Shown: positions 44,522-54,227, counted from the stretch's first letter. The stretch is DNA of 64,000 nt from Lachnoclostridium sp. An181 (GCF_002160325.1 NZ_NFKJ01000003.1:124001-188000), one strand, 5' to 3'. The notes: generated from the letters alone by a model not told the origin. Translations and numbers: made by a program.

Positions 44522-45835
44522 ATTCCCGCGCAAAAACGAAAGCCATTCTTTTATCTTTTTCTCATAGCCATTCTCTGTTGGCTCGTAAAAAGTTTCCCCC
44601 AGGATTTCCGACGGCAGATACTGCTGGCGGACATAGTGGTTTGGAAAATCATGGGCATACTGGTACCCGATGCCATGTCCGAAATTTGCCGCTCCTTTAT
44701 AGTGTGCGTCCTGCAGATGCGCAGGCACGCTTGTCTTTACTTTTCTTACATTTTCCATCGCCCTTTCCACTGCCATATAGGCAGCATTGCTTTTTGGAGC
44801 GCAAGCCACATAGGTGGCTGCCTGAGCAAGAGGAATCCTTGCCTCCGGCATGCCAACGCGTTCCACTGCCTGCGCTGCCGAGATGGCCACGGTAAGGGCC
44901 ATTGGGTCTGCATTGCCCACATCCTCAGACGCACAGATCATGATCCTTCTTGCAATAAACTTGATGTCCTCCCCCGCATATAGCATCTTTGCCAGATAAT
45001 ACACTGCTGCGTCCGGATCAGAACCACGCATACTCTTGATGAATGCGGAGATGGTGTCGTAATGGTTGTCCCCGGTCTTGTCGTATCTGACCACTCTCTT
45101 TTGCACACACTCGCTGACCACATTTAGATCCAGATGGATCTTTCCGTCAGCAGCCCTCTCTGTTGTGAGAACGCCAAGCTCCACAGCGTTGAGCGCAGTC
45201 CTTGCATCTCCACCGGCAATATCCGCGAGAAATTCCATCGCATCCTCCTCAATGACAGCCTGATAGCTACCCATCCCCTTCTTCTCATCGTACACTGCCC
45301 TCTTGATCAAAATTTTGATATCCTCTTTGGAGAGATGGAAGAGTTCAAAAATGATGGAACGGGAAATCAGCGCGCTGTTGACCTCAAAATACGGATTTTC
45401 CGTTGTGGCGCCAATCAGAATGATCGTGCCGTCCTCCACAAACGGGAGAAGATAATCCTGCTGCCCTTTATTAAAACGATGAATCTCATCCACAAAAAGG
45501 ATCGTCTTCTTCTGATACATCCCAAGCACATCCTGCGCCTTTTTTACAACCTCCTCCATATCCTTCTTTCCTGCGACCGTAGCATTGATCTGTGTAAACT
45601 CTGCACTCGTAGAGCTTGCGATCACCTTGGCAAGTGTTGTCTTCCCGGTCCCCGGAGGGCCATAAAAAATGATGGATCCAAGCTTGTCGGCTTTGATCGC
45701 TCTGTACAAAAGTTTTCCCTTTCCGATAATATGCTGCTGCCCCACCACCTCATCAAGACTTTCCGGCCTCATTCTGGATGCAAGGGGCGACTCCTGTTTC
45801 TTTGTATTTTCCCTCATGTAGTCAAACAAATCCAT
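44513..45835 (-). CDS. rarA: replication-associated recombination protein A (RarA/MgsA AAA+ ATPase)
   Basis: A 440-residue clamp-loader-like AAA+ protein acting at stalled replication forks. Visible are ASRMRPESLDEVVGQQHI, Walker A YGPPGTGKTT, Walker B ILFVDEIHRFNKGQQ and the family C-terminal AMENVRKVKTSVPAHLQDA. Start at ATG 45835 behind GAAGG; the upstream open frame belongs to tcdA. Lies one base after tcdA and is co-transcribed with it. Confidence 0.95.
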   Translation of the reverse strand: MDLFDYMRENTKKQESPLASRMRPESLDEVVGQQHIIGKGKLLYRAIKADKLGSIIFYGPPGTGKTTLAKVIASSTSAEFTQINATVAGKKDMEEVVKKAQDVLGMYQKKTILFVDEIHRFNKGQQDYLLPFVEDGTIILIGATTENPYFEVNSALISRSIIFELFHLSKEDIKILIKRAVYDEKKGMGSYQAVIEEDAMEFLADIAGGDARTALNAVELGVLTTERAADGKIHLDLNVVSECVQKRVVRYDKTGDNHYDTISAFIKSMRGSDPDAAVYYLAKMLYAGEDIKFIARRIMICASEDVGNADPMALTVAISAAQAVERVGMPEARIPLAQAATYVACAPKSNAAYMAVERAMENVRKVKTSVPAHLQDAHYKGAANFGHGIGYQYAHDFPNHYVRQQYLPSEILGETFYEPTENGYEKKIKEWLSFLRGNEK

Positions 45836-45836
45836 A

Positions 45837-46568
45837 TTATTTCCTTCTTTCCTCCACACCGGCCAGAGTGCGCACAACTTCCCCGGCAATCAAAAGTCCT
45901 GCCACAGGAGGGACAAAGGAGATGCTGCCAGGCAGACTCCTTCTTGCCCCTTTGTCCTCCCCTGTCTCTCTGTCTTTGATGTCCACTGGTTTCTCTTTTG
46001 AGTACAGCACTTTCAGATTTTTGATTCCCCTGGCTTTCAGCTCTCTTCGCATCACTTTGCACAAAGGACATACCGATGTCTTTTGAATATCTGCTATCTC
46101 AAATAATTCCGGGTGCAGTTTATTTCCTGTTCCCATACAACTGATAAGAGGAATCCCCCTCTCCTTTGCCAGTTTTACGATAGCCAGCTTTGCCGTCACT
46201 GTATCAATGGCATCCACAATATAATCGGGTTTCTGGTCAAACATCGGCTCTAAGTTTTCCTCCAGCACAAAGGTTTCATAGGTGAGGACCTCTGTATCCG
46301 GGGAAATGTCCGCGATCCGCTCTTTCATCAATTTTGTCTTATATTTTCCCACTGTGCTGTGGTAGGCGATGGACTGGCGGTTGATGTTTGTAAGCGAGAC
46401 GGTGTCATTATCCACCAAATATAGTCTTCCCACCCCGCTTCTTGCAAGCGCCTCAATACAGTGGGAGCCAACTCCTCCGACACCGAACACAAGCACGGCT
46501 GCGCTTTTCAGCCTTTTCAATCCTTCCTCTCCGATTAATAATTCTGTCCTCGAAAATTCATTTACCAT
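45837..46568 (-). CDS. tcdA: tRNA threonylcarbamoyladenosine dehydratase
   Basis: A 243-residue E1-like enzyme that cyclises t6A to ct6A at position 37 of ANN-decoding tRNAs using ATP. The nucleotide site is FGVGGVGSHCIEALARSGVG, followed by DNDTVSLTNINRQ. VDAIDTVTAKL and the C-terminal cysteines (SVCPLCK) fit the family. Starts behind GGAGG and precedes rarA. Confidence 0.94.
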   Translation of the reverse strand: MVNEFSRTELLIGEEGLKRLKSAAVLVFGVGGVGSHCIEALARSGVGRLYLVDNDTVSLTNINRQSIAYHSTVGKYKTKLMKERIADISPDTEVLTYETFVLEENLEPMFDQKPDYIVDAIDTVTAKLAIVKLAKERGIPLISCMGTGNKLHPELFEIADIQKTSVCPLCKVMRRELKARGIKNLKVLYSKEKPVDIKDRETGEDKGARRSLPGSISFVPPVAGLLIAGEVVRTLAGVEERRK

Positions 46569-46593
46569 CCGTTTCCTCCAATTTTTGTCTTTT

Positions 46594-47313
46594 TTATCCT
46601 GCCAGCAGTTCCTCTGCTGTCACAAATTCATATCCGTCTTCCAGCAGTCTGTCAACAATGCGAAACGCAGCCTCCACGGAAGTTTTATAACAATCATGCA
46701 AGAGAATGATATCATTTTCCCCCACACTCGTCACTACCCTATTTACGATTTCCTCTACATCCTCTGTCGCCCAGTCCCTGGGGTCCACGGTCCAAAGAAC
46801 CGGAAACATGCCTGTATCCTCCTCCAGCTCCTTTTGCCATTCTCCAAAGGGAGGACGCATCTGCTCCACGTTCTCCCCGCAGGCATCTTTGATCGCTTTG
46901 TTTGCCTCCTCAAGTTCTCTTCTTGCATCCTCTCTGGAAAGGTCCGTCAGTTTTACATGATGCATGGTATGATTCCCAATGGAATGCCCTTCTTGGCTGA
47001 TACGTTTCACAATATCCGGCGCTGCTTTCACATAATCACCGATCAAAAAGAAGGTGGCCTTGACATTCCTCTCTTTTAGTCCGTCCAGCAATGTTTCTGT
47101 GTAATACGGATGCGGGCCATCATCAAATGTAAGGGCCACCTTCTTTATTTCCCGGTAGGCACTCTTTTTCTCATTGTTTTCCATCTCTCCGCTGTCCGCC
47201 ATTTGAGTCCGATCTTCCAATGACTCTGCCTTTTTCTGTATGGTAAAACCTGCCACTGCAACAGACAAAACATACAATATACCTACAATCGCTCTTTTCT
47301 GCCACTTTTTCAA
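46594..47313 (-). CDS. polysaccharide deacetylase (NodB domain), membrane-anchored
   Basis: A 239-residue carbohydrate esterase 4 protein with an N-terminal signal anchor (about residues 6-25), so it acts outside the membrane, probably removing acetyl groups from peptidoglycan or another polysaccharide. NodB motifs in order: TFDDGPHP, SIGNHTMHH, RPPFGEW, TVDPRDWA and the C-terminal IILLHDC. The only start that fits is TTG at 47313; no in-frame ATG lies between it and an upstream stop, and the ribosome site is weak, suggesting low expression. Confidence 0.9.
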   Translation of the reverse strand: MKKWQKRAIVGILYVLSVAVAGFTIQKKAESLEDRTQMADSGEMENNEKKSAYREIKKVALTFDDGPHPYYTETLLDGLKERNVKATFFLIGDYVKAAPDIVKRISQEGHSIGNHTMHHVKLTDLSREDARRELEEANKAIKDACGENVEQMRPPFGEWQKELEEDTGMFPVLWTVDPRDWATEDVEEIVNRVVTSVGENDIILLHDCYKTSVEAAFRIVDRLLEDGYEFVTAEELLAG

Positions 47314-47408
47314 AGGTATCGCTTCTTTGCTCTTTCTTTAAACTATGTGTATGCATTTTACCAAAGTTTCATCAGCAAAATCCTGCCAGAATAGCCTGCT
47401 GTAAAGAG

Positions 47409-47438
47409 AAAAGGATAACTCATTGCTATGAGTTATCC
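47409..47438 (-). terminator. terminator after the flavin reductase gene
   Basis: Minus strand: an 11-bp stem GGATAACTCAT / ATGAGTTATCC with a 4-nt loop, then TTTTCTCTTT. Confidence 0.85.
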
Positions 47439-47446
47439 GTAATCTT

Positions 47447-48034
47447 CTATTTTCTCTTTTTCTTTACCTGCTTTTTTCTGACACTGTATCCAAATGTTCC
47501 GATGGATGCTCCAAGCCGAAGATATTCTCCATGGGAGTAAGCCAAAAGTCCTGTTTTATTCAACTCAAACTTCCCATTTGGATTCATATGCTCTTCGCTG
47601 ACCTGGACTGCCTGTACCTTGGCAAGGAACATGTGATGGGAGCCAAGTTCCTCCACTTTTGTCACCTTGCACTCAATATTGACCGGGCTCTCCGCGATCA
47701 CCGGTGCATAAACAAGACTCTGTGCTTTTCCTCTTGTCAGGCACATCTCCTTCCACTTGTCTATATCCCGGCCTGAACGTACACCGCAAAAATCTGTGGC
47801 TCTCGCAAGTTTTTCTGTTGTCAGATTGATGACAAACTCTCCGCTTTCTTTTAGCATATGGTAAGAATACCGCTCCGGTCTTACGGAGATATAGACCATA
47901 GCCGGATTTGTACAGATCGTCCCTGTCCAGGCCACAGTCAAAATATTGTCATTTCCCAATGTATCCGCAGTGCTCACCATCACTGCTGGCAGAGGATACA
48001 CCATATTCCCGGCCTTCCATATCTGTTTTTGCAT
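47447..48034 (-). CDS. flavin reductase family protein (FMN-binding split barrel)
   Basis: A 195-residue protein of the flavoredoxin/flavin reductase-like family. YPLPAVMVSTAD, the FMN site region TVAWTGTICTNPAMVYISVR and CGVRSGRDIDKW are typical. It probably reduces or carries FMN; the partner is unknown. Start ATG 48034 behind GAGGAT; the longer frame would overlap the pyrophosphatase stop region. Follows the pyrophosphatase gene by 16 bases in one transcript. Confidence 0.88.
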   Translation of the reverse strand: MQKQIWKAGNMVYPLPAVMVSTADTLGNDNILTVAWTGTICTNPAMVYISVRPERYSYHMLKESGEFVINLTTEKLARATDFCGVRSGRDIDKWKEMCLTRGKAQSLVYAPVIAESPVNIECKVTKVEELGSHHMFLAKVQAVQVSEEHMNPNGKFELNKTGLLAYSHGEYLRLGASIGTFGYSVRKKQVKKKRK

Positions 48035-48050
48035 ATCTTTATCCTCTCTT

Positions 48051-49694
48051 CTACTGCTGCAGAGCACTCACGATCGTAGGGACAAGCTGTTTCTTTCTGG
48101 ACACCACTCCCTTTAAAATGACATGTCCGCTGCTTTGGGAAAGGTCAAATGCCTCCAAAAGCTGCTCTTTTGCACGATGCCCAAAGCAGAGGAGTTCTGA
48201 GCTTTCCTCCACAATATTCGTCAGCATAAAATAAATCATATCCAGGTTCTGCTTTTCCATTGCCTTTGGAAGTTCCGGCAGCACCTTTTCCCGGATGTGT
48301 TCCAGTTCTTCCTCGCTCATGGAGTTTACCTGGCCAACTCCAAATGTCGTATTGTTGACAGTAAATTTCTTGAAATCCAAAAAGCAGATCTCCTCCGCAG
48401 TCTTTCCCTTCAGATTGCTGCCCGCATTGAACATGCTTTTAGCCAGCTCTTCAATATGGATGTCCGCGATTTTCGCAAGTGCCTCGGCAGCCTCTTTGTC
48501 AACCAATGTACACGTCGGTGAACGGAACATCAAGGTGTCTGAAATGATCGCCGAGCACAGAAGAGATGCGATCAGCTTTGGTATCTCCACCCCATATTCC
48601 CGATACATCTGATAGATGATGGTCGCTGTACATCCCACTGGCTGGTTCCGGAAAAATACCGGCCCTATCGTCTCCACACTTCCAATCCTGTGGTGGTCAA
48701 TGATCTCCAGGATATTGGCCTCCTCAATACCGTCCACTGACTGGGACCGCTCATTGTGGTCCACCAGGATGACCTGTTTCTTTCTCGCATTCAAAAGTCT
48801 TCGCCTTGACACAAATCCCAGAAACTTGCCCTCTTTGTCCAGCACAGGGAAATCCCTGAATTTTTTTGTTGTCATGGCTTCCTTTACGTCATCAATGTAT
48901 TCGTTTGTCTGAAACGTGATAAGATCTTCCTTTGTCATAAAATATTTGACCGGAATACTCTGATTGATCAACCTTGCCACCGTAAAGGTGTCATGCGGCG
49001 TGCTGATGATAACAACACTCCTCTCTTCGGCCAGTTTTTTGATGGTCCTGGAAACTTCAGCCCCCTGGCAAACGACAAGACAGCTTGCGTCCATCTCAAT
49101 CGCACACAGCTGAGATTCGTACCGATTTCCTAAAATAACGAGGTCATCTTTCTCAATGAAACTTTCCATCATATCCGGACTGGACGCTGCAATGACTACC
49201 TTGCCTTTTACAAAATATCCATGTTCATTTCCTGTCACGATCTTGCCACCAAGAGTATGTGCGATACTGCGGTACTGCGTCCTTGCTGTGGAAAGGATCG
49301 TGCTGTCATATACATCCATGTAGGATGTTGCGATATCTCCTGTTGTGATAAGACCTTCCAGGTGCCCTTCCTTCAACACGGGAAGCGTCTTCATATTGTT
49401 TTCCTTCATCCGCTCCCACGCCTCCTTGATAGAGGCATGATCCGCAATCCCTTCTATTTTATGGATATCAATGTCTTTGATCTGAAGATTCACATTGGAA
49501 AGAAGGCTTGGAGGTTCTACCTTGAATCTGTCCAGAATATATTTTGTCTCTTCATTTATCTGCCCTGCGCGCTTTGCCACGTACTCGTTCCCAGTAATCG
49601 TGCGTTTCAACTGCGCGTACGCGATAGCAGAACAGATGGAGTCCGTATCCGGATTTTTATGTCCTATGACATATACTTTTTTTGTTTTCTCCAT
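48051..49694 (-). CDS. manganese-dependent inorganic pyrophosphatase with CBS-DRTGG-CBS regulatory insert
   Basis: A 547-residue family II pyrophosphatase. The DHH-type catalytic residues are in IGHKNPDTDSI near the N-terminus and in the later DHNERSQ and DHHRIGS motifs, with a C-terminal DHHA2 domain. Between residues about 70 and 310 lie two CBS halves flanking a DRTGG domain, the nucleotide-regulated arrangement known from Clostridium and Desulfitobacterium enzymes, which adenine nucleotides and diadenosine polyphosphates control. Own promoter at 49729-49757. Confidence 0.93.
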   Translation of the reverse strand: MEKTKKVYVIGHKNPDTDSICSAIAYAQLKRTITGNEYVAKRAGQINEETKYILDRFKVEPPSLLSNVNLQIKDIDIHKIEGIADHASIKEAWERMKENNMKTLPVLKEGHLEGLITTGDIATSYMDVYDSTILSTARTQYRSIAHTLGGKIVTGNEHGYFVKGKVVIAASSPDMMESFIEKDDLVILGNRYESQLCAIEMDASCLVVCQGAEVSRTIKKLAEERSVVIISTPHDTFTVARLINQSIPVKYFMTKEDLITFQTNEYIDDVKEAMTTKKFRDFPVLDKEGKFLGFVSRRRLLNARKKQVILVDHNERSQSVDGIEEANILEIIDHHRIGSVETIGPVFFRNQPVGCTATIIYQMYREYGVEIPKLIASLLCSAIISDTLMFRSPTCTLVDKEAAEALAKIADIHIEELAKSMFNAGSNLKGKTAEEICFLDFKKFTVNNTTFGVGQVNSMSEEELEHIREKVLPELPKAMEKQNLDMIYFMLTNIVEESSELLCFGHRAKEQLLEAFDLSQSSGHVILKGVVSRKKQLVPTIVSALQQ

Positions 49695-49728
49695 TTTTTA
49701 TCTCCCTATATCGTTATACTTGGTAAGA

Positions 49729-49757
49729 ATTATAGGTGCTTTTCCCCAAAAATTCAA
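49729..49757 (-). promoter_or_regulatory. sigma-A promoter of the pyrophosphatase/flavin reductase operon
   Basis: Minus strand: TTGAAT, 17-nt spacer, TATAAT. Confidence 0.75.
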
Positions 49758-49817
49758 CCTTTTCGTTGGTTTTCGGGACATTTAACAAAATAACTACTTT
49801 TTATCAGAAAAATATGT

Positions 49818-49823
49818 TATACT
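49818..49823 (+). promoter_or_regulatory. extended -10 promoter of the S1-domain gene
   Basis: Plus strand TATACT preceded by TGT (extended -10), 33 bases before the start codon. The -35 is poor. Confidence 0.5.
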
Positions 49824-49856
49824 GTTAAATCATGAGAGAAAGCAGAGGTATCAAAA

Positions 49857-50525
49857 ATGAGTGAAGAATTATTACAAGAGGAAACAATGGCCAACTACGA
49901 AGAACACTTCGATGATGCCAATCCATGGAATCTTGTCCAGAAATACATGGACGAAAAGACCGTCCTTCCTGTAAAAGTAGAAGGAATCGTAAACGGCGGC
50001 GCTATCGCTATGGTGGAAGGCCTGCGCGGATTCATCCCGGCATCAAGACTTTCTTTATCCTATATTGAAGATTTGGAAACTTTTCTTTTAAAGGATATTG
50101 AAGTACGCGTCATTGATGTGGACCAGTCAAACAACCGCCTTGTGCTGTCCGCCCGTGAGATCCTCAAAGAAAAAGAAAAGAAAGAACGCGAGGAGAAGAT
50201 TGCCGGACTGAAAGTCGGAACTGTACTGGACGGAGTTGTGGAAAGCATCCAGAATTACGGGGCTTTCATCCGTTTTGAGGACGGCCTTTCCGGACTCGTA
50301 CATGTCTCACAGATTTGTGAAAAGCGCATTAAAACTCCTGCGGAAGCACTTTCTGTTGGCGATACAGTGACAGTAAAGATCATCGGGATCAAGGATGGCA
50401 AATTAAGCTTAAGTATCAAAGCTTTACTGGAGCCAAAAGAAGAGCCGCAAGAAAAAATTGTGATTCCAAAATCAGAAGAAATCGGAACCAATCTTGGCGA
50501 ATTATTTAAAAACCTGAAATTGTAG
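49857..50525 (+). CDS. S1 RNA-binding domain protein (two S1 domains)
   Basis: A 222-residue protein with two S1 OB folds (about residues 37-100 and 118-188: KVEGIVNGGAIAMVEGLRGFIPASRLS and GVVESIQNYGAFIRFEDGLSGLVHVSQI) separated by a charged helix (EKEKKEREEK). It is a shortened relative of ribosomal protein S1, probably binding mRNA or ribosomes. In many Lachnospiraceae it stands alone, as here. The longest motif is split here for reading: the first domain ends FIPASRLS. Confidence 0.88.
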   Translation: MSEELLQEETMANYEEHFDDANPWNLVQKYMDEKTVLPVKVEGIVNGGAIAMVEGLRGFIPASRLSLSYIEDLETFLLKDIEVRVIDVDQSNNRLVLSAREILKEKEKKEREEKIAGLKVGTVLDGVVESIQNYGAFIRFEDGLSGLVHVSQICEKRIKTPAEALSVGDTVTVKIIGIKDGKLSLSIKALLEPKEEPQEKIVIPKSEEIGTNLGELFKNLKL

Positions 50526-50531
50526 AACAGA

Positions 50532-50587
50532 CAAAATCCCCACCGGAATCCAGACTCTTGGTATGAAAGATTCCAGTGGGGATTTTT
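50532..50587. terminator. bidirectional terminator between the S1 gene and nadE
   Basis: A long stem AAATCCCCACCGGAATC with its complement (one mismatch) around an 18-nt loop, followed by ATTTTTT on the plus strand. It lies between converging genes. Confidence 0.85.
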
Positions 50588-50594
50588 TCGCCTT

Positions 50595-52517
50595 TTATTT
50601 GCTGTTTTTTAATTCTTCAATCTCTGCCATCCAGACAGATGCACACGCATCACTTGGCATCCTTAAGTCTCCTCTTGGAGAAAGCGCTACGGATCCCACT
50701 TTCGCACCATCCGGCAGACAGGAGCGCTTAAACTGCTGGGAGAAGAACCTGCGATAAAACGTACTCAGCCATTTGTACATGGTCTCATCATCATATTCCC
50801 TGGCAAATGCAAGTTTTGCCAGATAAAAAATCTTTTTCGGAGAAAATCCATACCTCATCATATAGTAAAGATAAAAATCATGCAGTTCATATGGGCCTAC
50901 CAAATCTTCCGTCTTTTGTGCGATCTCTCCATCCTTTGGCGGCAAAAGCTCCGGACTTACCGGGGTATCCAATACATCCAGCAGAACCTCTTCCAGTTCC
51001 TTATCTTGGCAGGTGTCCGCATAATATTTCACCAGATGTCTTACCAGTGTCTTTGGCACGGATGCATTGACGCCGTACATAGACATATGGTCGCCATTGT
51101 AGGTCGCCCATCCAAGCGCCAGCTCGGACATATCTCCGGTCCCGATCACCATTCCATTGCACTGGTTTGCAATATCCATCAGCACCTGCGTGCGCTCTCT
51201 TGCCTGAGAATTTTCATATGTCACATCGTGGTCATCTGCATCATGCCCGATATCCCTGAAATGCACATTCACTGCTTCCTTGATCGGAACCTCCATCAGT
51301 GTGGCTCCCAGTTTTTTTGTGAGCAGACAGGCATTTCGATACGTCCGGTCCGTTGTTCCAAAACAAGGCATGGTCACTGCATGTATATTTTTTCTATCCA
51401 GACCTGCCATGTCAAATGCTTTTGCACATACCAGCAATGCCAATGTAGAATCCAATCCGCCGGAAATCCCCACAACCGCTGTGGCTGCCTTTGTGTGCAG
51501 CAGACGTTTCTTTAATCCAAGCGCCTGGATCATCAGAATCTCTTCGCAGTGCTCTTCCCGTTTTTCTTTGTCCGCAGGCACAAATGGATTGACTGCGATC
51601 TTTCTTGTAAGCACAGTGTCCCCCAAATCTATGTGAAATGGCACCTGAACTAACTGCGCTCCCTCCTCCATCTGAAACGTTGTATTTTTTCTACGTTCAC
51701 TGACCAGACGTTCCACGTCGATCTCTGAATAGATGATCCCATTTTCATAGTTACAGGACTGGGCCAGGAGCACCCCGTTTTCTGCAATGAGATTGTGGGC
51801 TCCAAAGACAAGATCAGTAGTGGATTCCCCCTCTCCTGCGCTGGAATATACATAGCCTGCTATGAGTCTTGCAGACTGACCCACGATCAGATCCCTGCGG
51901 TAATGTTTCTTTCCGACCGTCTCATTGCTGGCAGAACAGTTAACGATCACAGTGGCCCCATTTACCGCTGAACGAATGCTTGGAGGCACCGGAGCCCACA
52001 CATCCTCACAGATCTCTGCAGAGACGATCAAATGTTCCATCTGATCTGCCTGAAACAAAAGATTGGGGCCAAATGGAATTCTTTCTCCCTCAAAGCAGAT
52101 CCATTCTGCCTTGGCAGGTCCTGGCTGAAACTGGCGCATCTCATAGAATTCCCCGTAGTTTGGCAGAAATGTTTTTGTGACGATTCCCAAAAGCTTTCCT
52201 CTGTTTAAGACAGCGGCTGTATTGTAAAGCTTTCCTCCGATTTCCAGCGGCATACCTATAAAATAAAGTCCGTCCTTTTCTGCAGTGTGCTCCTGAATCT
52301 GTTTGAGTGCTTTTCTGGTCCCCTTTAAAAGGGTGTCCTGATAAAACAGATCACTGCACGTATAACCGGTGACACAAAGCTCCGGAAACACGATGATCTT
52401 TGCACCTGCGGAGGCAGCCTGATCAATAGCTCTTAAGATCTGCTCTGTATTATAGGCAAGATCCGCCACCCTGATATCCGGTGTGGCTGCTGCGGCTTTT
52501 ACAAATCCATATCTCAT
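50595..52517 (-). CDS. nadE: NAD(+) synthase, glutamine-hydrolysing
   Basis: A 640-residue two-domain enzyme making NAD from deamido-NAD with glutamine nitrogen. The N-terminal nitrilase-type glutaminase has the triad E46 (FPELCVTGY), K115 (TKTFLPN) and C170 (AEICEDVW). The C-terminal synthetase has the P-loop GISGGLDSTLALLV and GTGDMSELALGW. Full length for the bacterial class. It is 12 bases downstream of hslO and probably shares its transcript. Confidence 0.96.
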   Translation of the reverse strand: MRYGFVKAAAATPDIRVADLAYNTEQILRAIDQAASAGAKIIVFPELCVTGYTCSDLFYQDTLLKGTRKALKQIQEHTAEKDGLYFIGMPLEIGGKLYNTAAVLNRGKLLGIVTKTFLPNYGEFYEMRQFQPGPAKAEWICFEGERIPFGPNLLFQADQMEHLIVSAEICEDVWAPVPPSIRSAVNGATVIVNCSASNETVGKKHYRRDLIVGQSARLIAGYVYSSAGEGESTTDLVFGAHNLIAENGVLLAQSCNYENGIIYSEIDVERLVSERRKNTTFQMEEGAQLVQVPFHIDLGDTVLTRKIAVNPFVPADKEKREEHCEEILMIQALGLKKRLLHTKAATAVVGISGGLDSTLALLVCAKAFDMAGLDRKNIHAVTMPCFGTTDRTYRNACLLTKKLGATLMEVPIKEAVNVHFRDIGHDADDHDVTYENSQARERTQVLMDIANQCNGMVIGTGDMSELALGWATYNGDHMSMYGVNASVPKTLVRHLVKYYADTCQDKELEEVLLDVLDTPVSPELLPPKDGEIAQKTEDLVGPYELHDFYLYYMMRYGFSPKKIFYLAKLAFAREYDDETMYKWLSTFYRRFFSQQFKRSCLPDGAKVGSVALSPRGDLRMPSDACASVWMAEIEELKNSK

Positions 52518-52529
52518 GTTCGTTTCTCC

Positions 52530-53411
52530 TTACTTCTTACATTTTTTCAAAATTTCCTTCAGTTCATCCACGGAAAAAGTATAGTTTGTATTGCAGAAAT
52601 GGCAGTTCACTTCCACAGGTTTTCCTTCCTCTATCATGGATCTGATCTCTTTTTCTCCCACGCTTATGATCGCTTTTTCCACACGCTCTTTTGTACAGTT
52701 GCAGTAAAACTTTGTCGGCAATGTATCGTTAAACTCCACATCCATACCCTCAAAAATCGTCTCAAGCATGTTTTCCGGAGTAAAACCTTTCTCAAGCATC
52801 GAAGTCACAGGCGGAAGTTTCCCTATATTTTCCTCCAGCTTATCCAGCACCTCGTCCTCCACAAACGGCATCACCTGAATGATAAAACCGCCTGCCTGTT
52901 TCACAGTATTGTCCTTTTCCATCAACACTCCAAGTCCTACAGAGGACGGCACCTGCTCGGATGTGGCAAAGTAATACGTCAGATCCTCAGCGATCTCCCC
53001 GGTCTGAAGGACCGTCTGTCCCACGTACGGCTCTTTTAAGCCCATGTCCTTGATCACATGCATCACACCATGTCCAAGCGCTCCGCCCACATCCAGTTTT
53101 CCGGCCTTGCTCGGGGGCAGCATCACTTCCGGGTTGTTCACATACCCTTTGACATCCCCCTTACTGTCCGCTGTGACCACCAATCCTTTGATCGGCCCGT
53201 CTGATTTGATCTGAATCGTCAGGACATCGGAATCATTTTTCATCATACTGCCCATCATAGCACCCGCAGTCAGAAGACGGCCCAGAGCTGCAGTTGCCAC
53301 AGGGCTTGTATTGTGTGCCCGTCTTGCATCCTCCACCGTCTGTTTTGTATATGCCGCAAACGCTCTCAGCTGATTTCCTGCAGCTGTTGCTCTTACAATA
53401 TAATCGTTCAT
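52530..53411 (-). CDS. hslO: Hsp33 redox-regulated chaperone
   Basis: A 293-residue holdase chaperone switched on by oxidation. The zinc centre CNC near residue 235 and CHFC near residue 266 (the CxC/CxxC pair) is intact. The N-terminal MNDYIVRATAAGNQLRAFAA is the family start, so I use ATG 53411, 11 bases after GGAGG, rather than a TTG ten codons upstream. Confidence 0.96.
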   Translation of the reverse strand: MNDYIVRATAAGNQLRAFAAYTKQTVEDARRAHNTSPVATAALGRLLTAGAMMGSMMKNDSDVLTIQIKSDGPIKGLVVTADSKGDVKGYVNNPEVMLPPSKAGKLDVGGALGHGVMHVIKDMGLKEPYVGQTVLQTGEIAEDLTYYFATSEQVPSSVGLGVLMEKDNTVKQAGGFIIQVMPFVEDEVLDKLEENIGKLPPVTSMLEKGFTPENMLETIFEGMDVEFNDTLPTKFYCNCTKERVEKAIISVGEKEIRSMIEEGKPVEVNCHFCNTNYTFSVDELKEILKKCKK

Positions 53412-53454
53412 TTCTTCAATCTCCTCCAAATGTATCTCCAAATTTATCCGTATG

Positions 53455-53460
53455 ATTATA
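53455..53460 (-). promoter_or_regulatory. extended -10 promoter of hslO-nadE
   Basis: Minus strand TATAAT preceded by TGC. No clear -35. The sequence lies between the methyltransferase stop and hslO. Confidence 0.55.
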
Positions 53461-53471
53461 GCATACCCATT

Positions 53472-54227
53472 CTAATGTTTTCCACTCTCTCTTGCAATCA
53501 CAAAAATCCGCTCGCTCTCCTGGCCCGGCGCATCATATGTGTAGGCGTCAAATGCCTCCTCAAAAATAAGTCCGGCATCTTCAAGATACGCTTTTATTTG
53601 AGCAAGCTCATATCCTCTCTGATAATGCTCTTCTGTGTACTTCCGGTACAGCCCCTCTGTTTCCTTTACAAACAGGTTCAGTTCATACTCGTTGATGTGC
53701 TCCTCTTCATAATAGTAATTATCCCAGATGAAACTGCACTCCTCTCTGGATTCCGCAATGGTCCTCTCTCCCAAAACTTCCCTGTATTTATATACTGTGT
53801 TGAAATCAAACAGAAACACTCCTCCAGGATCCAGGTAATTGTTCACAAGACGGAACACTTCTTTTAAATCTTCAGTCTCTGTCACGTAATTGATGGAATC
53901 ACACACACTTACCACTGCGCGCACAGTGCCGTAAAGTTCAAACTCCCGCATATCCTGACACAAATATAAAATATCGTTTCCCGACTCTTCCTTCTTCCCG
54001 GATGCAATCTCCAGCATTTCTTCCGAATAATCCACACCTATCATATCGTAACCGTTTTGCGCCAAAAATTCCGTCATATTCCCGGTCCCGCATCCAAGAT
54101 CCAACACAAGGCCATCCGACACACCATACTTTTTTAATTGCTCTAAAAGATACTCTCCCCACTCCTTGTAAGGAACATTATCCATGAACCTGTCATAGAC
54201 CTTTGCAAAGCTTGTATATGCATCCAC
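53472..54227 (-). CDS. class I SAM-dependent methyltransferase
   Basis: A 251-residue methyltransferase with the SAM-binding motif I VLDLGCGTGNMTEFLA (near 40), motif II MIGVDYSEEML and CDSINYVTE. The opening VDAYTSFAKVYDRFMDNVPY is conserved in this YqeM-like group, so I choose GTG 54227, nine bases after AAGGAG, as the start. The methyl acceptor is unknown. It is transcribed away from mgtE from its own promoter. Confidence 0.88.
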   Translation of the reverse strand: MDAYTSFAKVYDRFMDNVPYKEWGEYLLEQLKKYGVSDGLVLDLGCGTGNMTEFLAQNGYDMIGVDYSEEMLEIASGKKEESGNDILYLCQDMREFELYGTVRAVVSVCDSINYVTETEDLKEVFRLVNNYLDPGGVFLFDFNTVYKYREVLGERTIAESREECSFIWDNYYYEEEHINEYELNLFVKETEGLYRKYTEEHYQRGYELAQIKAYLEDAGLIFEEAFDAYTYDAPGQESERIFVIARESGKH

